From the NCBI GenBank assembly GCA_037783545.1, contig JBBELK010000387.1:1488001-1552000 (forward strand): a stretch of 64,000 nt of DNA, written 5' to 3'. Under the pieces are notes generated by a model. It was not told the DNA's origin, ran no database searches, and saw nothing but the letters and a program-made list of their open reading frames with translations. Positions 33,476 through 45,480 of the stretch are shown here, piece by piece. This DNA is from Henricia sp. BOLD:AAB3569 (lineage: Eukaryota > Echinodermata > Asteroidea > Spinulosida > Echinasteridae). A program made the position numbers and the translations under genes. Every line of letters starts with the position of its first letter. Position 1 is the first letter of the stretch.

Positions 33476-36400
33476 CTACAGTCTAGTTGTATCCGTGTCT
33501 ACCGACTGCGCGGCCCGGCTATCCGTCTGAGTTCCCGAAGCATCTAGCAGAACGGCCCTCTTTTTGGTCTTTCGCCGACGTCTTGCACGCCGTCGTCCCA
33601 CCAACTCGCTAAGCTGACCTCGCACTCTCGCCGTGGTGCAGAAACTCAGGAAAATTAGAACGCCTTGGAGAGAGTTCAGAATGACGAAGATAAAACGCAT
33701 GGCGTAGCCGTCGATGACTTGAGTTAGAAACCCGAAGATCCAGGTTAAACCCATGAGAACGCACAACTGAAAAAAGGAGAGGGGAAAATAACAAATAACT
33801 GCGTCATTTCAGGAAAATTCCGGGAAGGCGCAGTGGCCGATTTCACGAAAAAGGGCAAACGAAACCACGTACACAGTATGTAATTATTTCTGAGATGCAC
33901 CAAGTTTGAAAAATAGCCTTAAAGTATACATGATTAGTAAACCGTAACAAATAGTTTCATCCCCTGTTTGATTGAAGGTATGCATGATTAAAACCAACCT
34001 GAGCAAAAATGCGCTCCGTTCTTCGTCTAACGTTTGAGAAAACAGTCAAAAAATTGTTTACAGTCACTTCGCCCTGAACCATGGCCTGGACCTGTGCACG
34101 AAGCTGATTTGGGGCGAAGTGGTATTTGGGCGAGGTAGTGTTTGGGTGAAGTGCTTCAGAGCGAAGTGCTTCAGAGCGAAGTGGTCCAGAGCGAAGTGGT
34201 CCAGAGCGAAGTGGTTTTGGGGCGAAATGAATTTACGTCTCGCGAGACGAAAAATAATTGTTTTGCTCATTTCTCATTTCTCAAAGACTATAGCACTTCA
34301 GACAAAACCATTTCAGGGGAAGTTTTCTACCGTCATCGTGTTTATATTGTGTAAGTTATGTGTAAATCTGTGAACATTTCTGATTCCTCGGGATACCAAT
34401 CATGTATTCTATCTATAGTAAGACCCGTCTACGTGAGCCAACATTGAGGCAACAAGGACCAGCATTTAAATGACGATGTCAGCCGACAGAAGGTGGGATG
34501 GTGTGGATGCCTCCCCAGACGTCCATGTAGCTGTCGCTTAACCTTGTTGGAGCTTATTGGATGAAACGGACCAATAACAGATTAGAACGCCTGTCACGTA
34601 TAGGCAGCAACCAACTGCAGTCCAGATATGTTGGAACATGTTGGTTCGCGCGGTCGAGTGCATCCATGTATCGCCCAACAAGTTCCAACTTCATGTTGAT
34701 GCTGACTTCATGTTGATGCATGGTAGAAGGACCTTTAGATATGGATTAGAACAATAGGTATATCGTCTCTTACCCTGACGTAGATGGCGAACTCGGCTTT
34801 AGCCTCTTGCAGTCTTGTTTCATTCCGAGCCATTCTCGTGGCAGCCCTTGAGATCCGAAGCTTTGTCACTGAGAAAACAAACAGGCATATACTCGTCGCG
34901 AGGGCCAACGCAACCGGGATGCCGAACGCGTACAAGTTCACCTTCGGGTTGACGATGTAGCAGCTGATCGCGTTCGTGTAGATCGGGCCAGTTCGGGTAC
35001 ACTGGCAGAAGTGCAGAGCGACACAAATGCAAACGATGGCGAACGAAATCCCCCAAGCGCATAACATAAAGAGAAGAAGTGATTTAGTTGTGGAACCGGC
35101 TGTTTTAATGATGACTTTGCTAGAGATGGTGCGCGCTACGTTCACAGATAACATTGTCATCCATAGAAAGGCTGCCAACCACGTCAAATGGGTGATGGGT
35201 GCTATGGTTAAACATAGTGTTGGCATATCGATGAAGAATCCATTCAACAAAAGTAGAAGGTTAGCCACAAAGAGCGCTACCACTAGGTTCATAATGCATT
35301 GTCCGGCAAGGTTCCGCAGACTTTGAAGGATGGAGTATATGATAAAGGTGGTTACAAGTGCTATCAATGAAAGAACGGTTAGAACTAGGTTCAGATATCG
35401 ATACACTAAATCGATTACAGTGGCTTCCGTTGGGCCAGAGGTCACGGCGTCTGCGCAAACAATCGCTCTCCCGTCCTCAAGAAGGACGTAAGTATTTACG
35501 GGCAAATTACGTCCGGATAGCACATACGTAACTACAGAAACGTTTTCTTTCTCAGATAGTACATACTCAGATTCATTCAATGTCACAATAGAAGGACACG
35601 TTAGGCTAAGGTCGAGACATACACTCTCAATCTCAGAAACCAGGTAGATTTCTTTTATGAGATCATAATCGAGCTGACGCACAAGTGTGAACACAGTTAT
35701 GTTCTCCAACTTTGGGTAGCCTTCAAAAAGTTTGGATCCCGGTACAGAATAATCAAGACAGATATCCACCGGAAGAATGCTTGCGTCTCTTAGGTAGAAG
35801 GTCACTTGTGTTGTATTGCACCAGGTTGTGTTTAAAGAACTTTTGATGATCTCGTCAAGGACAGTTTTGTTTTGGATTAAGACGTTGACAAGAAGTGTCT
35901 TCGAAGAGCCTTCTGCAATGGCCCCCTCCCAGTATATGATGGATTCTATGATTTGACCAAGAGTTGCTTTGAGACAATCCACCAAGTTAAGATTGACCGT
36001 GTTGTTGGGATTGTAGGCAAATGCAGCACTTGGTGGAAACATTCCTTTTGGTTTCATTGTAGGTGCTGGCAAAGCCCGGACGCATTTCCCATTTTGGACT
36101 TCGTATCCAGGGACACAAGTTAGAACCCGACATTTACCAAGAAACGGGTCATACACCTCGCCCGTTTGACAAGTTACCGAGCCCTCGAGCGAGCTGACTT
36201 CGCTTTTAAATTTAAAAAGCACATCAATTGTTAGGAATCCATCTAGATTCCCCGCGCACTGCGCGTGGCATATGCCCCATGGTTCCGTATCGCAGAAGGC
36301 ATTGCAGAAGTCATAACTGCAAGAATCTGCGATTGTAAATGTGATATTGTTACACCGAGCACAGTAGGGGTTACGGTAGTTAGTTATCGGCCCTGAAAAT

Positions 36401-39400
36401 GTATCCGGGCGGTAGCTTACGGCTGCAGAGTACGCCTGGCAACCCATCTCCGATTTGCTCCCACGGTGCTCCTCTAAGCATGTATCCACGACAGGAACCG
36501 AACACCTCCGAAATTCACCGTTCGGAAGTGTCGGTGCGGTGACAACGAACGCACCCGTAAAAGTGCCGAAACCAGGGGCAACGACCCCGAAGTTCCCAAG
36601 AAACTTTTCGCCTTCCGAACTTCCAGAATAACGGGCTTGCACGTCCCACGGAACGACGCGTTCGTATTTTTCACCGTGACAAACTGCACAGTAAATGTTC
36701 TTGTACTGGACAAATGTTATGTTATTATAGACGGGAACTTCGGCAAAAACATCGGAAACATTTAGTGATTGTTCACACATCCCACGCACGTAGTCCTCCG
36801 GCCACGGATCGGGACATTTACTGATTAAAAAGTATCCATCAAATTCTGTTTCAAATCCCGGGACGTCCACGCAGCCGAACCAACCAATAGGAAGGCCGTT
36901 CAGTGACGTAGCCGGGTCACGTGACTGGGGGTTGCAGTTTGTATAGTAGTCATAGCAACAGTCGTTGAAGACCACGCATGCGTCGTCGCAATGGCATGCG
37001 CGTCTAGCAAACCCGCTGACGTCCAAACGCTGGGCGCATTCCGTGCCGCACAGGTTGTCGTTCCCGCAAAGTCCAACTTCGGTGCCGTATTCGTTTGTTA
37101 CTGATAATAGAGAAATATTGAGATTATAATTTTACTTTTACATATTTAAGAAATTGGTACACAATTTCTAGGGATATCTGGACATAATGGACTTACTTTT
37201 AACCCTGAAACGGGGACCTATATATCAACGTGCAGAAGGCGTGTGACCTTCTGGTCACACAAAGAAATATACGTTGAGACGCTTTTTGCAAGCACCACCA
37301 GAAACTAACATTATGCCAAGTCAATGTCCACTTTATTCGTTGCAAATTGGCACACAGCCAGCTAAACTCAAATTATTGTTTCATTTTCCCAGTAGGGTAA
37401 AATTTGCACACAAACCTATAGAGGCATATTTTTTCCGCCAATTGTGCGACAGCCAAAATGACCCTGTGACCAAACTCCCCTCTGAAAATAGTGCCTTTGC
37501 CGTTTATCACTACGAGGTCAGGGGTCAAAATAAATAATTTTGTGTAGAGGTTTAGTCACACACACACTTTTTGTGGGTTAAATGACGTGTGAAATAGGGT
37601 TTTTATTAAATGTAATAATAGTAGAAGGTGTGTTTTACACATTTCGGTCAATTTCAGAAAATTTGATTGTTCCGTTTTGGTGTAATTGCAAGTTTTCTAT
37701 TTTTATGCTAATGAGAATTTTCATATTCATGAGCAAATCCGTGATGTCATCTCAGGACAACAGAGGAAATCTCTATTGACTTGTGTACAAACGTTTTTGT
37801 CATTTTCAGTGACTTATTGGTGTTACGATCTGTAACAGTTTACTGAGTTTGTTAAGTATGTCATTTGCAACAATCCCAACAAGTTTGTTTGGGTCAGAAA
37901 TGGATCAGTGGGCTACTGGTACTGTTTGAAATACAATGTTCTTTCTTTGTTTTTCAACTGTGGGTTCCCTCCATGACTAGCAATAAACAGCGCCCTCGTC
38001 TGTCAAGAAAATTTTGAAGTAGATAAAAGGTCACTTCTTTCTGAAATGAAAACAAAGTTCAGTTTGCCCCTTTGTCTGCAACACTTTGATCTTCTGATTC
38101 GTGTATAAAAACAAATGGTTGATAATTTTCACTTCACTAAACCTTTAAGCTAAAAATCTGGATTTTTATTTACCTCTCCCGCACGAAAGTCTTGGGACTG
38201 ACGTGCACGACGTCCGCACAAGGCCGAGCTGACACTCCATAATATCCGACTCGTCCCCGGTACACCCAAACTCGGAAATCAAGACACCTTTCGGATTTGA
38301 CTCTGAAGCCGAAATGGTCAGCCCTTGTGTGTTGACTTGAAAAGCGAATCCAAGATGGCGGCACGCTACGTCTGCATCGCGCATGTCCCAAGTGCGGGTG
38401 GAGCATACGGAAAGCCAGTTTTGGCCACCCCTACACCGGGCTTGGACGAGTCCAGTGTAGGATGATAAAGGGTCTGCTAGACGCAGTTCAAGGTCACCTA
38501 CGTCTAGAAAAGAACGATAGAAAACAGTAGTTAACACATTAACAGTTAACGAGTTGACGCCGGAAATATTTTTGGCAATAAATAATTTTTTTTGTTTGAA
38601 GGCAAATGTGATTGGCCAAAAGTTAATACCAGGTCAAGCACCACAAATACCGACTCCAAGAGTTATTTCTACGTATCCATTGTATGAATCTTCTCACCAA
38701 AAGATAATATACTCTGCAACACTCCGATGCGGCCGCCACGGAGCGAGATTTGCTATACGCTGACAAGGCCGCCACAGCCGTCAAGTTCAAGTTCAAAACA
38801 CGGTGTGTACAAATGAATGGTGGACAATGGACATGTTTACACGTCAACCGTGGAATACAGTGGCAAAGCTGACGTTTGAACTCCTCAACCGGCGCTGTGA
38901 CGGATACATTGCCAGAACGTGTTTACACGTCCTCCGGCGTCATTTGCACCGGCGGGCATGACAGGGGATGACAATAGATCCACAAGGTGCCTGTTCATGC
39001 ATGACGCACGGTGACAATAGGGACCATTACAAATGGTACGCGTACGGGAAACGTATGCGGCTTGCAAAATCTGGGTTGTTATATCACAATTTTGCGTGGC
39101 TGTTCAAGAAATGTGCGGATGTGTACTTGGTTATATTGAATGTAAAAAGTCACATTACCTATGCTGTGCAGACAAAATAACCGCACAAACTGTTGGTACA
39201 ACCATCCCGTTTTTCCCAGCCGCATATGTTTCCCGTATACGCGTACCATTTCTAATGGTCCCTAGTGTGACTGCCCCTGTCATGGCCGCACATATGCAAA
39301 AGGTCTATAATCTTACCCGATGCACAACGCAACCACAGATTGTGGCTCGTCGTCGAACACTCCATGTTTCCCGCTTGGACGCCCGTAATCACACAATCTT

Positions 39401-40363
39401 GCTCCCAAGGCGTGGGTCCCAGCTGGCACGGACCAAAAACCAATTCCTCAATTGGGCCAAGATTCGCAATCGGGCGCACGCCAGTCCCGTAGTCACATGC
39501 AATTTTGTGCCCAATTCTGGAGCATACACCAAACGCGATTGTGCGGTCTATTGCGGTGACATTGGTGCATATTGTTAACCATGGTCCATCTGGTGGGTCG
39601 GCGTGCTTGACTTGTACGTAACCCTCGTTTGGATTGGTTCCGCCTACCAGACGAAATTCGTCCGTCGATATCATACCTGTAAAAAATAAACGGTGCGTTC
39701 AGTCAATGAGACCATGGGAACGAGGTTAAACACACCATTTAATATTTTAATCACACCATTTAAGTTTACACGATTGAACATGTTCACAGATTAGGCCTAC
39801 AGGATTGGTAAACTGTTACAAACGGCGTTATCTCCATGTGTGATTGAGGATGTGTATGATAAAAACCAACCTGTGTACTACATAGGCCTATGTCAGCTAG
39901 CGCTAGCTCAGTGCCTCATATACGTTCCAAGAAAACAATGAACAAATTATGCGAAGCCGCCGTCCTATTTAGGCTGGTCCCCTTGCTATACTGCATGGAC
40001 AACTGAGCCATAACACCACGGACGTCAGGGACCTAGTTTCGTACACATGAGGACGCCCTTTTAAAATAATGTGTGTGCACATGTATGTATATAAATACAT
40101 CAGTCTTTAATTATCACTTTCCTTTAAAAAGATACCATCTCGGGCGGAATCATTGCATTGGACAGTTGTGGAACCACTTCTATCTTCCATTCGAGTAATT
40201 TTGTTTTTGGTTCATTAAGATTTGGGGACTCCAAATTCTGCAAACAGGCTTTATAAACACACTTACCCACGCTTAACGCGAATTGTGAGGTACAGGGTTG
40301 GAAGTTAAGGAAAATACAAACAATGCCAAGAATTTTGGAAAACATCTTGAAACTTGGAAGCAA
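33476..40363 (-). CDS. SRCR-SRCR-somatomedin B-7TM receptor (family B/methuselah-like GPCR), complete, 5 exons
   Basis: Exons: 40267-40363, 39317-39676, 38174-38503, 34774-37100, 33476-33766. Phases join to give 1134 residues. Order: signal peptide (MLPSFKMFSKILGIVCIFLN, hydrophobic core then Cys), SRCR 1 (~39-152), SRCR 2 (~156-261), a somatomedin-B-like Cys cluster (C274 to C318, with DACVVFNDCCYD), and a long Cys-rich ectodomain with repeated 'KNIYCAVCHG'/'RNPYCARCN' motifs. Seven helices follow from about 831, with GLTWIFGF in helix 6 and NSLQGVLIFLSFC in helix 7 (typical of family B/adhesion receptors). No convincing GPS cleavage site is visible. A basic tail RRRARRRRKTKKR follows and the end is T-R-L, fitting a class I PDZ ligand. 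The 2.3-kb exon 4 carries the SMB-to-helix-5 part. Likely a cell-surface receptor; ligand unknown. Genes of this type are expanded in marine invertebrates. Confidence 0.9.
33917..34425. mobile_element. MITE family of 16091, copy 2 (inverted), in receptor intron 4
   Basis: Shares 'cgtctcgcgagacgaaaaat', 'acttacacaatataaacacg'-complement and the internal 'gcgaagtggtccagagcgaa' simple repeat. In this copy that repeat is a clean tandem of 'gaagtg(c/g)ttcagagc' units at 34146-34215. Next to it, 34425-34530, is a fragment shared with 27540-27630. Confidence 0.75.
37101..38173. other. Receptor intron 3, no repeat boundary set
   Basis: Includes 'tatttttatgctaatgagaa' and 'tgatgtcatctcaggacaac' blocks resembling the TTAA family (22457, 49236) in general plan but not in close sequence. 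It may be a distantly related element at about 37550-38145. Confidence 0.4.
39011..39274. mobile_element. Foldback MITE in receptor intron 2
   Basis: 'gtgacaatagggaccattac' + 'aaatggtacgcgtacgggaaac' at 39011-39060 is mirrored by 'gtttcccgtatacgcgtacc' + 'atttctaatggtccctagtgtgac' at 39227-39271. The centre is non-coding. It lies between the two SRCR exons. Confidence 0.75.
39765..40040. mobile_element. 'cctatttaggctggtccc' family copy in receptor intron 1
   Basis: Contains 'ggattggtaaactgttacaa', 'gattgaggatgtgtatgata', 'aaaaaccaacctgtgtacta', 'gtcctatttaggctggtccc'. It is the most complete member of the family noted at 18090. Confidence 0.65.
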
Positions 40364-40383
40364 GTGTCGTTCTTCAAGTAATC

Positions 40384-41299
40384 TGTGAACGAAAGTTGAA
40401 AAGAAAAAAAGACGTGAGAAATTAAATGCTGAAATTATGTCGTGATATTACGCCAACTTTAGACAAGCATCCAAGTCCACATTATAGAGGGGTTAAATTA
40501 GGAGCAAATACATCAACACTGTAACAATCTCTTCAAAATATAGGAGACGCAAAATATTGTTTTAAAGGCCCAGTGGATCATTTGCAATGACCCAAAAAGT
40601 AATCGACGAGTTTACAGGGGAAAAGTTCTGAAAGTAAAGATTGAATTAATAGCAACTATCCAATGAAAGGTTTTCGCTCAAAATGATATAATTTTACCAG
40701 AAAATAATCCGTAAAGATGAAATTATTTAGATCGTTTGCAAACGATTTACTTATTTTTGGTTCGCATCTACGCGGTCCAAAATGCATGGGCGCTGTGTAC
40801 TCCGTGTGCGTGTTCCAACGCGATGCATTTTTATGGATCGCGCGCACATGTACGCAGTTTGTGCGCCACAGAGTGCATGACGCAAGCCACATAGTACCCG
40901 ATCAACTGAGAACGAATATTTGAAACCCCTCGCCAAGACCAGGAAAATGCATATGGATTTTCATGGTTTTTTTAAACGTGGTACATTTGACAAAGCTGAA
41001 ATTTCTTAGGATGAGTTTGTTGATGTCTTTCTTTTGATTTATAATGGTTTTATTCGCAGAATCGCTCAAAAACAGATCATCTACAGGGCCTTTAATGGTG
41101 CCGAGCGCGAATTTGCAGTAAAACGAGTGCTTTTTAGTAATTCTGAACACTCACAAAATTATCAAAGAAGCTTGTTCAGATTTTTCAAAAAATCTGATTT
41201 TGCTTTATCATAACAACCTAACAATCATATATAAAATACATCCCTAAAATACTATCCATGGGAAGAAAAGAGGAAATTTGCAATCTCCAATTTGGTTGG
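40384..41299. other. Receptor upstream region, no gene recognised
   Basis: Probable 5' flank or untranslated region of the receptor gene. A short palindrome 'gatcgtttgcaaacgat' lies at 40730-40746. No TATA-like or other promoter element can be assigned with confidence. Confidence 0.35.
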
Positions 41300-41455
41300 T
41301 ATAGACCGTATCGTTTAGCAGCCATTTCGTGGGGCAGTTTCTTTGTTCCTTGAGGACATGCATGGTTGCACATATTGTGCTTCCACTGTTGAACGGTTTA
41401 AGTAACAAAAGGTGCCCCGGGCCCACGAAATGGCGGCTATTTGATACGGTCTATA
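41300..41455. mobile_element. TATAGACCGTATC MITE, copy
   Basis: Both inverted ends are present ('tatagaccgtatcgtttagc' and 'tttgatacggtctata'), with the internal 'aggacatgcatggttgcaca' shared with 21457-21608. Confidence 0.85.
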
Positions 41456-42198
41456 TTCACTGCACTGCTTCATGTATACATTAGTTTACAGAACATCGTT
41501 TTTTTTTTTACACGATATCCTTGAAAATAGAGTATACAGATTGAGAGCGCAGAATAGTATGGGAATAATATGACAAATAATATAATATTAAAATCTCAAC
41601 AATCACGGGAAAAATTAAAGAAAGTGGACTTACCTCATTGAATGCAAACTCGATGTATGCGTGCAAACAAGGTCGCGGCCGCGTGTTTGTTTATACTTTT
41701 GACGGATGTGCAGTGAACCATACTACATGTAGACCTATATTTTGTTTGGTATGTTTGTGTAAAAATTACAATGACACGACCTTGCCGTATTTATCTACAA
41801 AGCGGGTGGAGGAAATTACCCATCAATTTTATACGTCAAACCGCAACAGCGAACAGGGCCGTTTTCGCGACCGTGCGCAGAAATGTTTCTGACGTACCAC
41901 TTCTTCAACCAATGAGCAACTTTGGTCATTATCAAACGAAGGTGCTCATTGGTTACGTTCACGACGACGTCGTAAACTTGTTTCTGATTGGTTGTCGCAA
42001 GAGAGGGCCGTTGTCATCGCCAAAAGTTGTTTTCAGTGCGTGAAATGGTCGAGGACAGAGAAGGCCATGGTTACTCAACGGCTGTTTCATGAATTAAAAA
42101 CGGAAGGTATTTCCGGTCATGCCACGTGACAACACACAAGGTCACTCGCCCACGGCCGTTGCATGTGACATTGAATAATTGGTGACTCAAATAATAAA

Positions 42199-42425
42199 TA
42201 GTTGACATTCCGCGGATGATATTATAACTTATGCTGGTACTCAATCACGAGATTAAGGTCATAAAACTGTCACAGAAAGGTGTATATATACAACTATAGA
42301 CTTTTTTTCCTAACGAAAAATCAGTCAATCAATTCGTACCACTTTTCTTTGAATTTGTATTGTACCCTTATATTTTTATGAAAATGCAAATTAAACAGTC
42401 AGGGACACGGGTTATATATTGTGTA
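42199..42425. repeat. Repeat copy related to 30828-31070
   Basis: Shares 'ccgcggatga.attataactt', 'cataaaactgtcacagaaag', 'tttgaat.tgtattgtaccc' and 'ttatatttttatgaaaatgc' in order. No terminal inverted repeats were found. Confidence 0.7.
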
Positions 42426-42552
42426 CACCATATACAGTAAGCCAAAATCTTACGTAACAAGCTAGTTATTGCAAAATATTACTAAAAATGATCAAAGCAA
42501 TGATACTAAATATACTCCACGAAGTTATTTGACACTCAGCGGCTAATTGATA

Positions 42553-43440
42553 TATGTACAACTGGTGAGACCCGTTACTTGATTTAAATACATGACCAGG
42601 TCTCAGTGGTTAGTTGACAATTATTTGTACTAACTGGCGAGACCTGTTACTTGATTTAAATACATGACCAGGTCTCAGTGGTTAGTTGACAATTTGTACT
42701 AACTGGTGAGACATGTTACTTGATTTAAATACATGACCAGGTCTCAGTGGTTAGTTGACAATTTGTACTAACTGGTGAGACATATTACTTGATTTAAATA
42801 CATGACCAGGTCTCAGTGGTTAGTTGACAATTTGTACTAACTGGTGAGACATGTTACCTGTTACTTTCATACATGACCAGGGGCCAACTTTATGGCACTG
42901 TTTAGCACAAAAATGTGCTTACCACAGAATTTCTTTGCTTTGTAAAATGGATTTCCAGCCAAAATTGTACGTCAAATTGTATTTTTAGAGACACCAGCAA
43001 AATACCAGTAAATACACATCACATTATACGATTTTGGCTGGCAACCCAGTTATGCAAAATAAAGCAAATAAATTCTGTGCCAAAAACAGCGCCATAAATT
43101 GGCCCCAGGTCCGAGTGGTTAGTTGATAATTTGTACTAACTGGCGAGACATATTACTTGATTTAAATATGCCAGGGGCCGATTTCACAAAGCAGTAAGAC
43201 GTGTCTTAGGAACGGTCACTCTTCTTATCTTGGGACGCTGGTATGGGAACTAGGAAGCATTGAACTCGTCTTAACTTTTGTGAAATTGATCCCAGGTCTC
43301 AGTGGCTAGTTGATATAATTTGTACTAACTGGCGAGACCTGTTACTTGATTTAAATACATGACCATGCAGGTCTCAGTGGTTAGTTGACAATTTGTACTA
43401 AGTGGGGAGACCTGTTACTTGATTTAAATACATGACCAGC
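42553..43440. repeat. 69-bp satellite interrupted by two MITEs
   Basis: Units of 'ctggtgagacatgttacttg' + 'atttaaatacatgaccaggt' + 'ctcagtggttagttgacaat' + 'ttgtacta' repeat at a 69-bp step (for example 42703 and 42772). After four units the array is broken at about 42882-43108 and again at about 43172-43298 by elements with GGGGCC.A.TT ends. It then resumes each time in the middle of the unit ('ccaggtc.gagtggttagttg'). Confidence 0.85.
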
Positions 43441-43865
43441 ATGTCTGTTTTTGAGAAAGCAGCAACTGAAGATTGCCTTTAAAACATGAATGTGCACACT
43501 AATTTTTGTAATATATTCACATACTTCGAAAACACAAGGGATATTGCAACATATAATGAATTTCCAAATTACTAATTAACTACATATTTAAACCCGAGCT
43601 TACATTTTTAGCGATTTGTTTACTAAACCTTCTCTTTAGGTGGTCGCGTACAATTTCATATAGTGGTTACAATTCAAATAGGCCTACGGTCTTAATATTC
43701 CCCCCACGTTGCGGTGCAAATGTGCCTGTTATTTTAGCATAGCGCCCTCTTTAAGTACATGCGTTCTTTTGCTGATAGAGGGCGCTACGAAATTGCGACA
43801 TGAGTAATACTCTTGGCGCCATTTTGTTTCCAGAAACTGCGCATGGTTCTGATCTGGTTCTTTTC

Positions 43866-44060
43866 GGTGCAGTATAGCCAGGAAACCAGCCTAAATAGGA
43901 CGGAACTTTGCATAATTTCTTGAAAGCATGGACACAGTTTTTCATTGTTTTCTCAGAACGTAGATGAGGTACTGAGCTGACTTATACACAGGTTGGTTTT
44001 TATCATACACATCCTCAATCACACATGAAAATAATGCCGTTTGTATAACAGTTTTCAAAA
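43866..44060. mobile_element. 'cctatttaggctggtccc' family copy (partial)
   Basis: In complement it carries 'cctatttaggctggtttcct' and 'aaaaaccaacctgtgtataa', plus 'cctcaatcacacatg'. The left boundary is uncertain. Confidence 0.55.
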
Positions 44061-44565
44061 CTAAAAGAAAATCATGCAGAAATATACATTTTAAACTTGT
44101 TTCTCACAAACTGTTACACATAATGCCTTCACCAGGGACAGGCTGGCGCGTTTTAATGCATAACCGCACGCCGATTTCCCCTAAAATTAATTTACACAAC
44201 AATGCCACATTATGTACATACAACTCAGTTCTATTTCATCGAATCGCATACAAATAAAAGACCAACATGCACCGACATGTTATGTCAATGAAAATGATGC
44301 TGAATATTAATAACAACGGGAACTCATTTTGCCGCGCAAATTTTGTTTAACCAGTTTATAATGTGGCAGGGTGATTGATTGTTCTTAATTATCATCGTGA
44401 GAAAATAAAATATCAATGTGGTGAATTTGTCTCTTTAATTGCATTCAAATGCAAACAAATGCGGCTTATTAATTTGCAAGTTCGTGTTAGACACTGCTTA
44501 TAGGATTGTCCGAGTGAATGTCCGTATTATGTATAATTTGCAGACTCGAATCCCGATTTTCACCG

Positions 44566-44745
44566 ACTTGACTTGACTTGAGACTCTAACCTCAAATGAC
44601 TTGACTTGACTTGAGACTCGAACCGCAAATGACTTGACTTGACTTGAGACTCGAACCTCAAATGACTTGACTTGACTTGAGACTCGAACCTCAAATGACT
44701 TGACTTGAGACTGACTCGAATCTCAAACGACTTGACTTGACTCGG
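44566..44745. repeat. Short satellite of 'gacttgacttgagactcgaa'
   Basis: Five units of about 33 bp ('tcaaatgacttgacttgact' + 'tgagactcgaacc') in tandem, with small deletions. The reading frame across it on the minus strand is a by-product. Confidence 0.85.
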
Positions 44746-45085
44746 GTCTACCAAAAATAACTGATGAGAGAAAATTTGGTCTTTTTGGGATTTGAACCGG
44801 GGACCTCTGAAACAGGAATAAACGATAAAGTTTAACAGGAGTATTGGCAGAAGGGTTAATTGTAGTCGAGTCCATCACAAGTCCAGAGCCGATAAAATCA
44901 CAAATCCGTGATCACAGTAACAAGAAGCAAAGGATGAACACGCACAAAAGAACGCCTTTGTTGGAGTTCATTTGAATAGCTTGTGACTTGAATTAAGACC
45001 CAGGGACTTGTGATGGACTCGACTACAACCCTCCATGATTGGTATAGGGACAATGCTGTCCTAAAAAACATGTAAATGCGCTTCT

Positions 45086-45225
45086 TATAGACCGTATCGA
45101 ATAGCCGCCATTTCGTGGGGCACCTTTTGTTAGTTAAACCATTCAACAATGGAAGCACAATATGTGTGTCCTCAAGGAACAAAGAAACTGCCCCACGAAA
45201 TGGCGGATATTCAATACGGTCTATA
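45086..45225. mobile_element. TATAGACCGTATC MITE, copy
   Basis: Ends 'tatagaccgtatcgaatagc' and 'ttcaatacggtctata'. It is 140 bp, slightly internally deleted relative to 21457-21608 (lacks 'aaccatgcatgc'). Confidence 0.85.
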
Positions 45226-45254
45226 ATTTTATACATGCAGGGCCTAGTGGTTGC

Positions 45255-45480
45255 TAGGCAACAACAAAACAATTTTTTAGCACTGAACAAAATCAGAAAA
45301 ATTTGCTTAATCCAAAATTTGTTTGCTTTATAAAAATGGGTTTTCAGTCAAAATCTTATGAGATATGTATTGCAATTGACTGGTGTTCTAAAAACACAAG
45401 TTGACATTCAATTTTGAGCAAACCAATTTTAGATTATAAGCACATTTTTTTGCTAAACAGCTTTATGAAATTGGTCCTAG
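45255..45480. mobile_element. GGGGCCAATTTCA MITE, degraded copy
   Basis: Internal 'ttaatccaaaatttgtttgc' + 'tttataaaaatggg' and the right end 'gctttatgaaattggtccta' match 10812-11052. The left end is decayed. Confidence 0.6.

Noticed and set aside
34735-34773. Continuation of the long receptor frame past 34774
   Set aside because: A strong donor (gtaaga) at 34768-34773 and a phase-matched next exon beginning helix 6 (GLTWIFGF) show that these codons are intronic.
42553-43440. CRISPR-like array
   Set aside because: Repeats are contiguous with no unique spacers, the unit is 69 bp and the genome is eukaryotic. It is a satellite.
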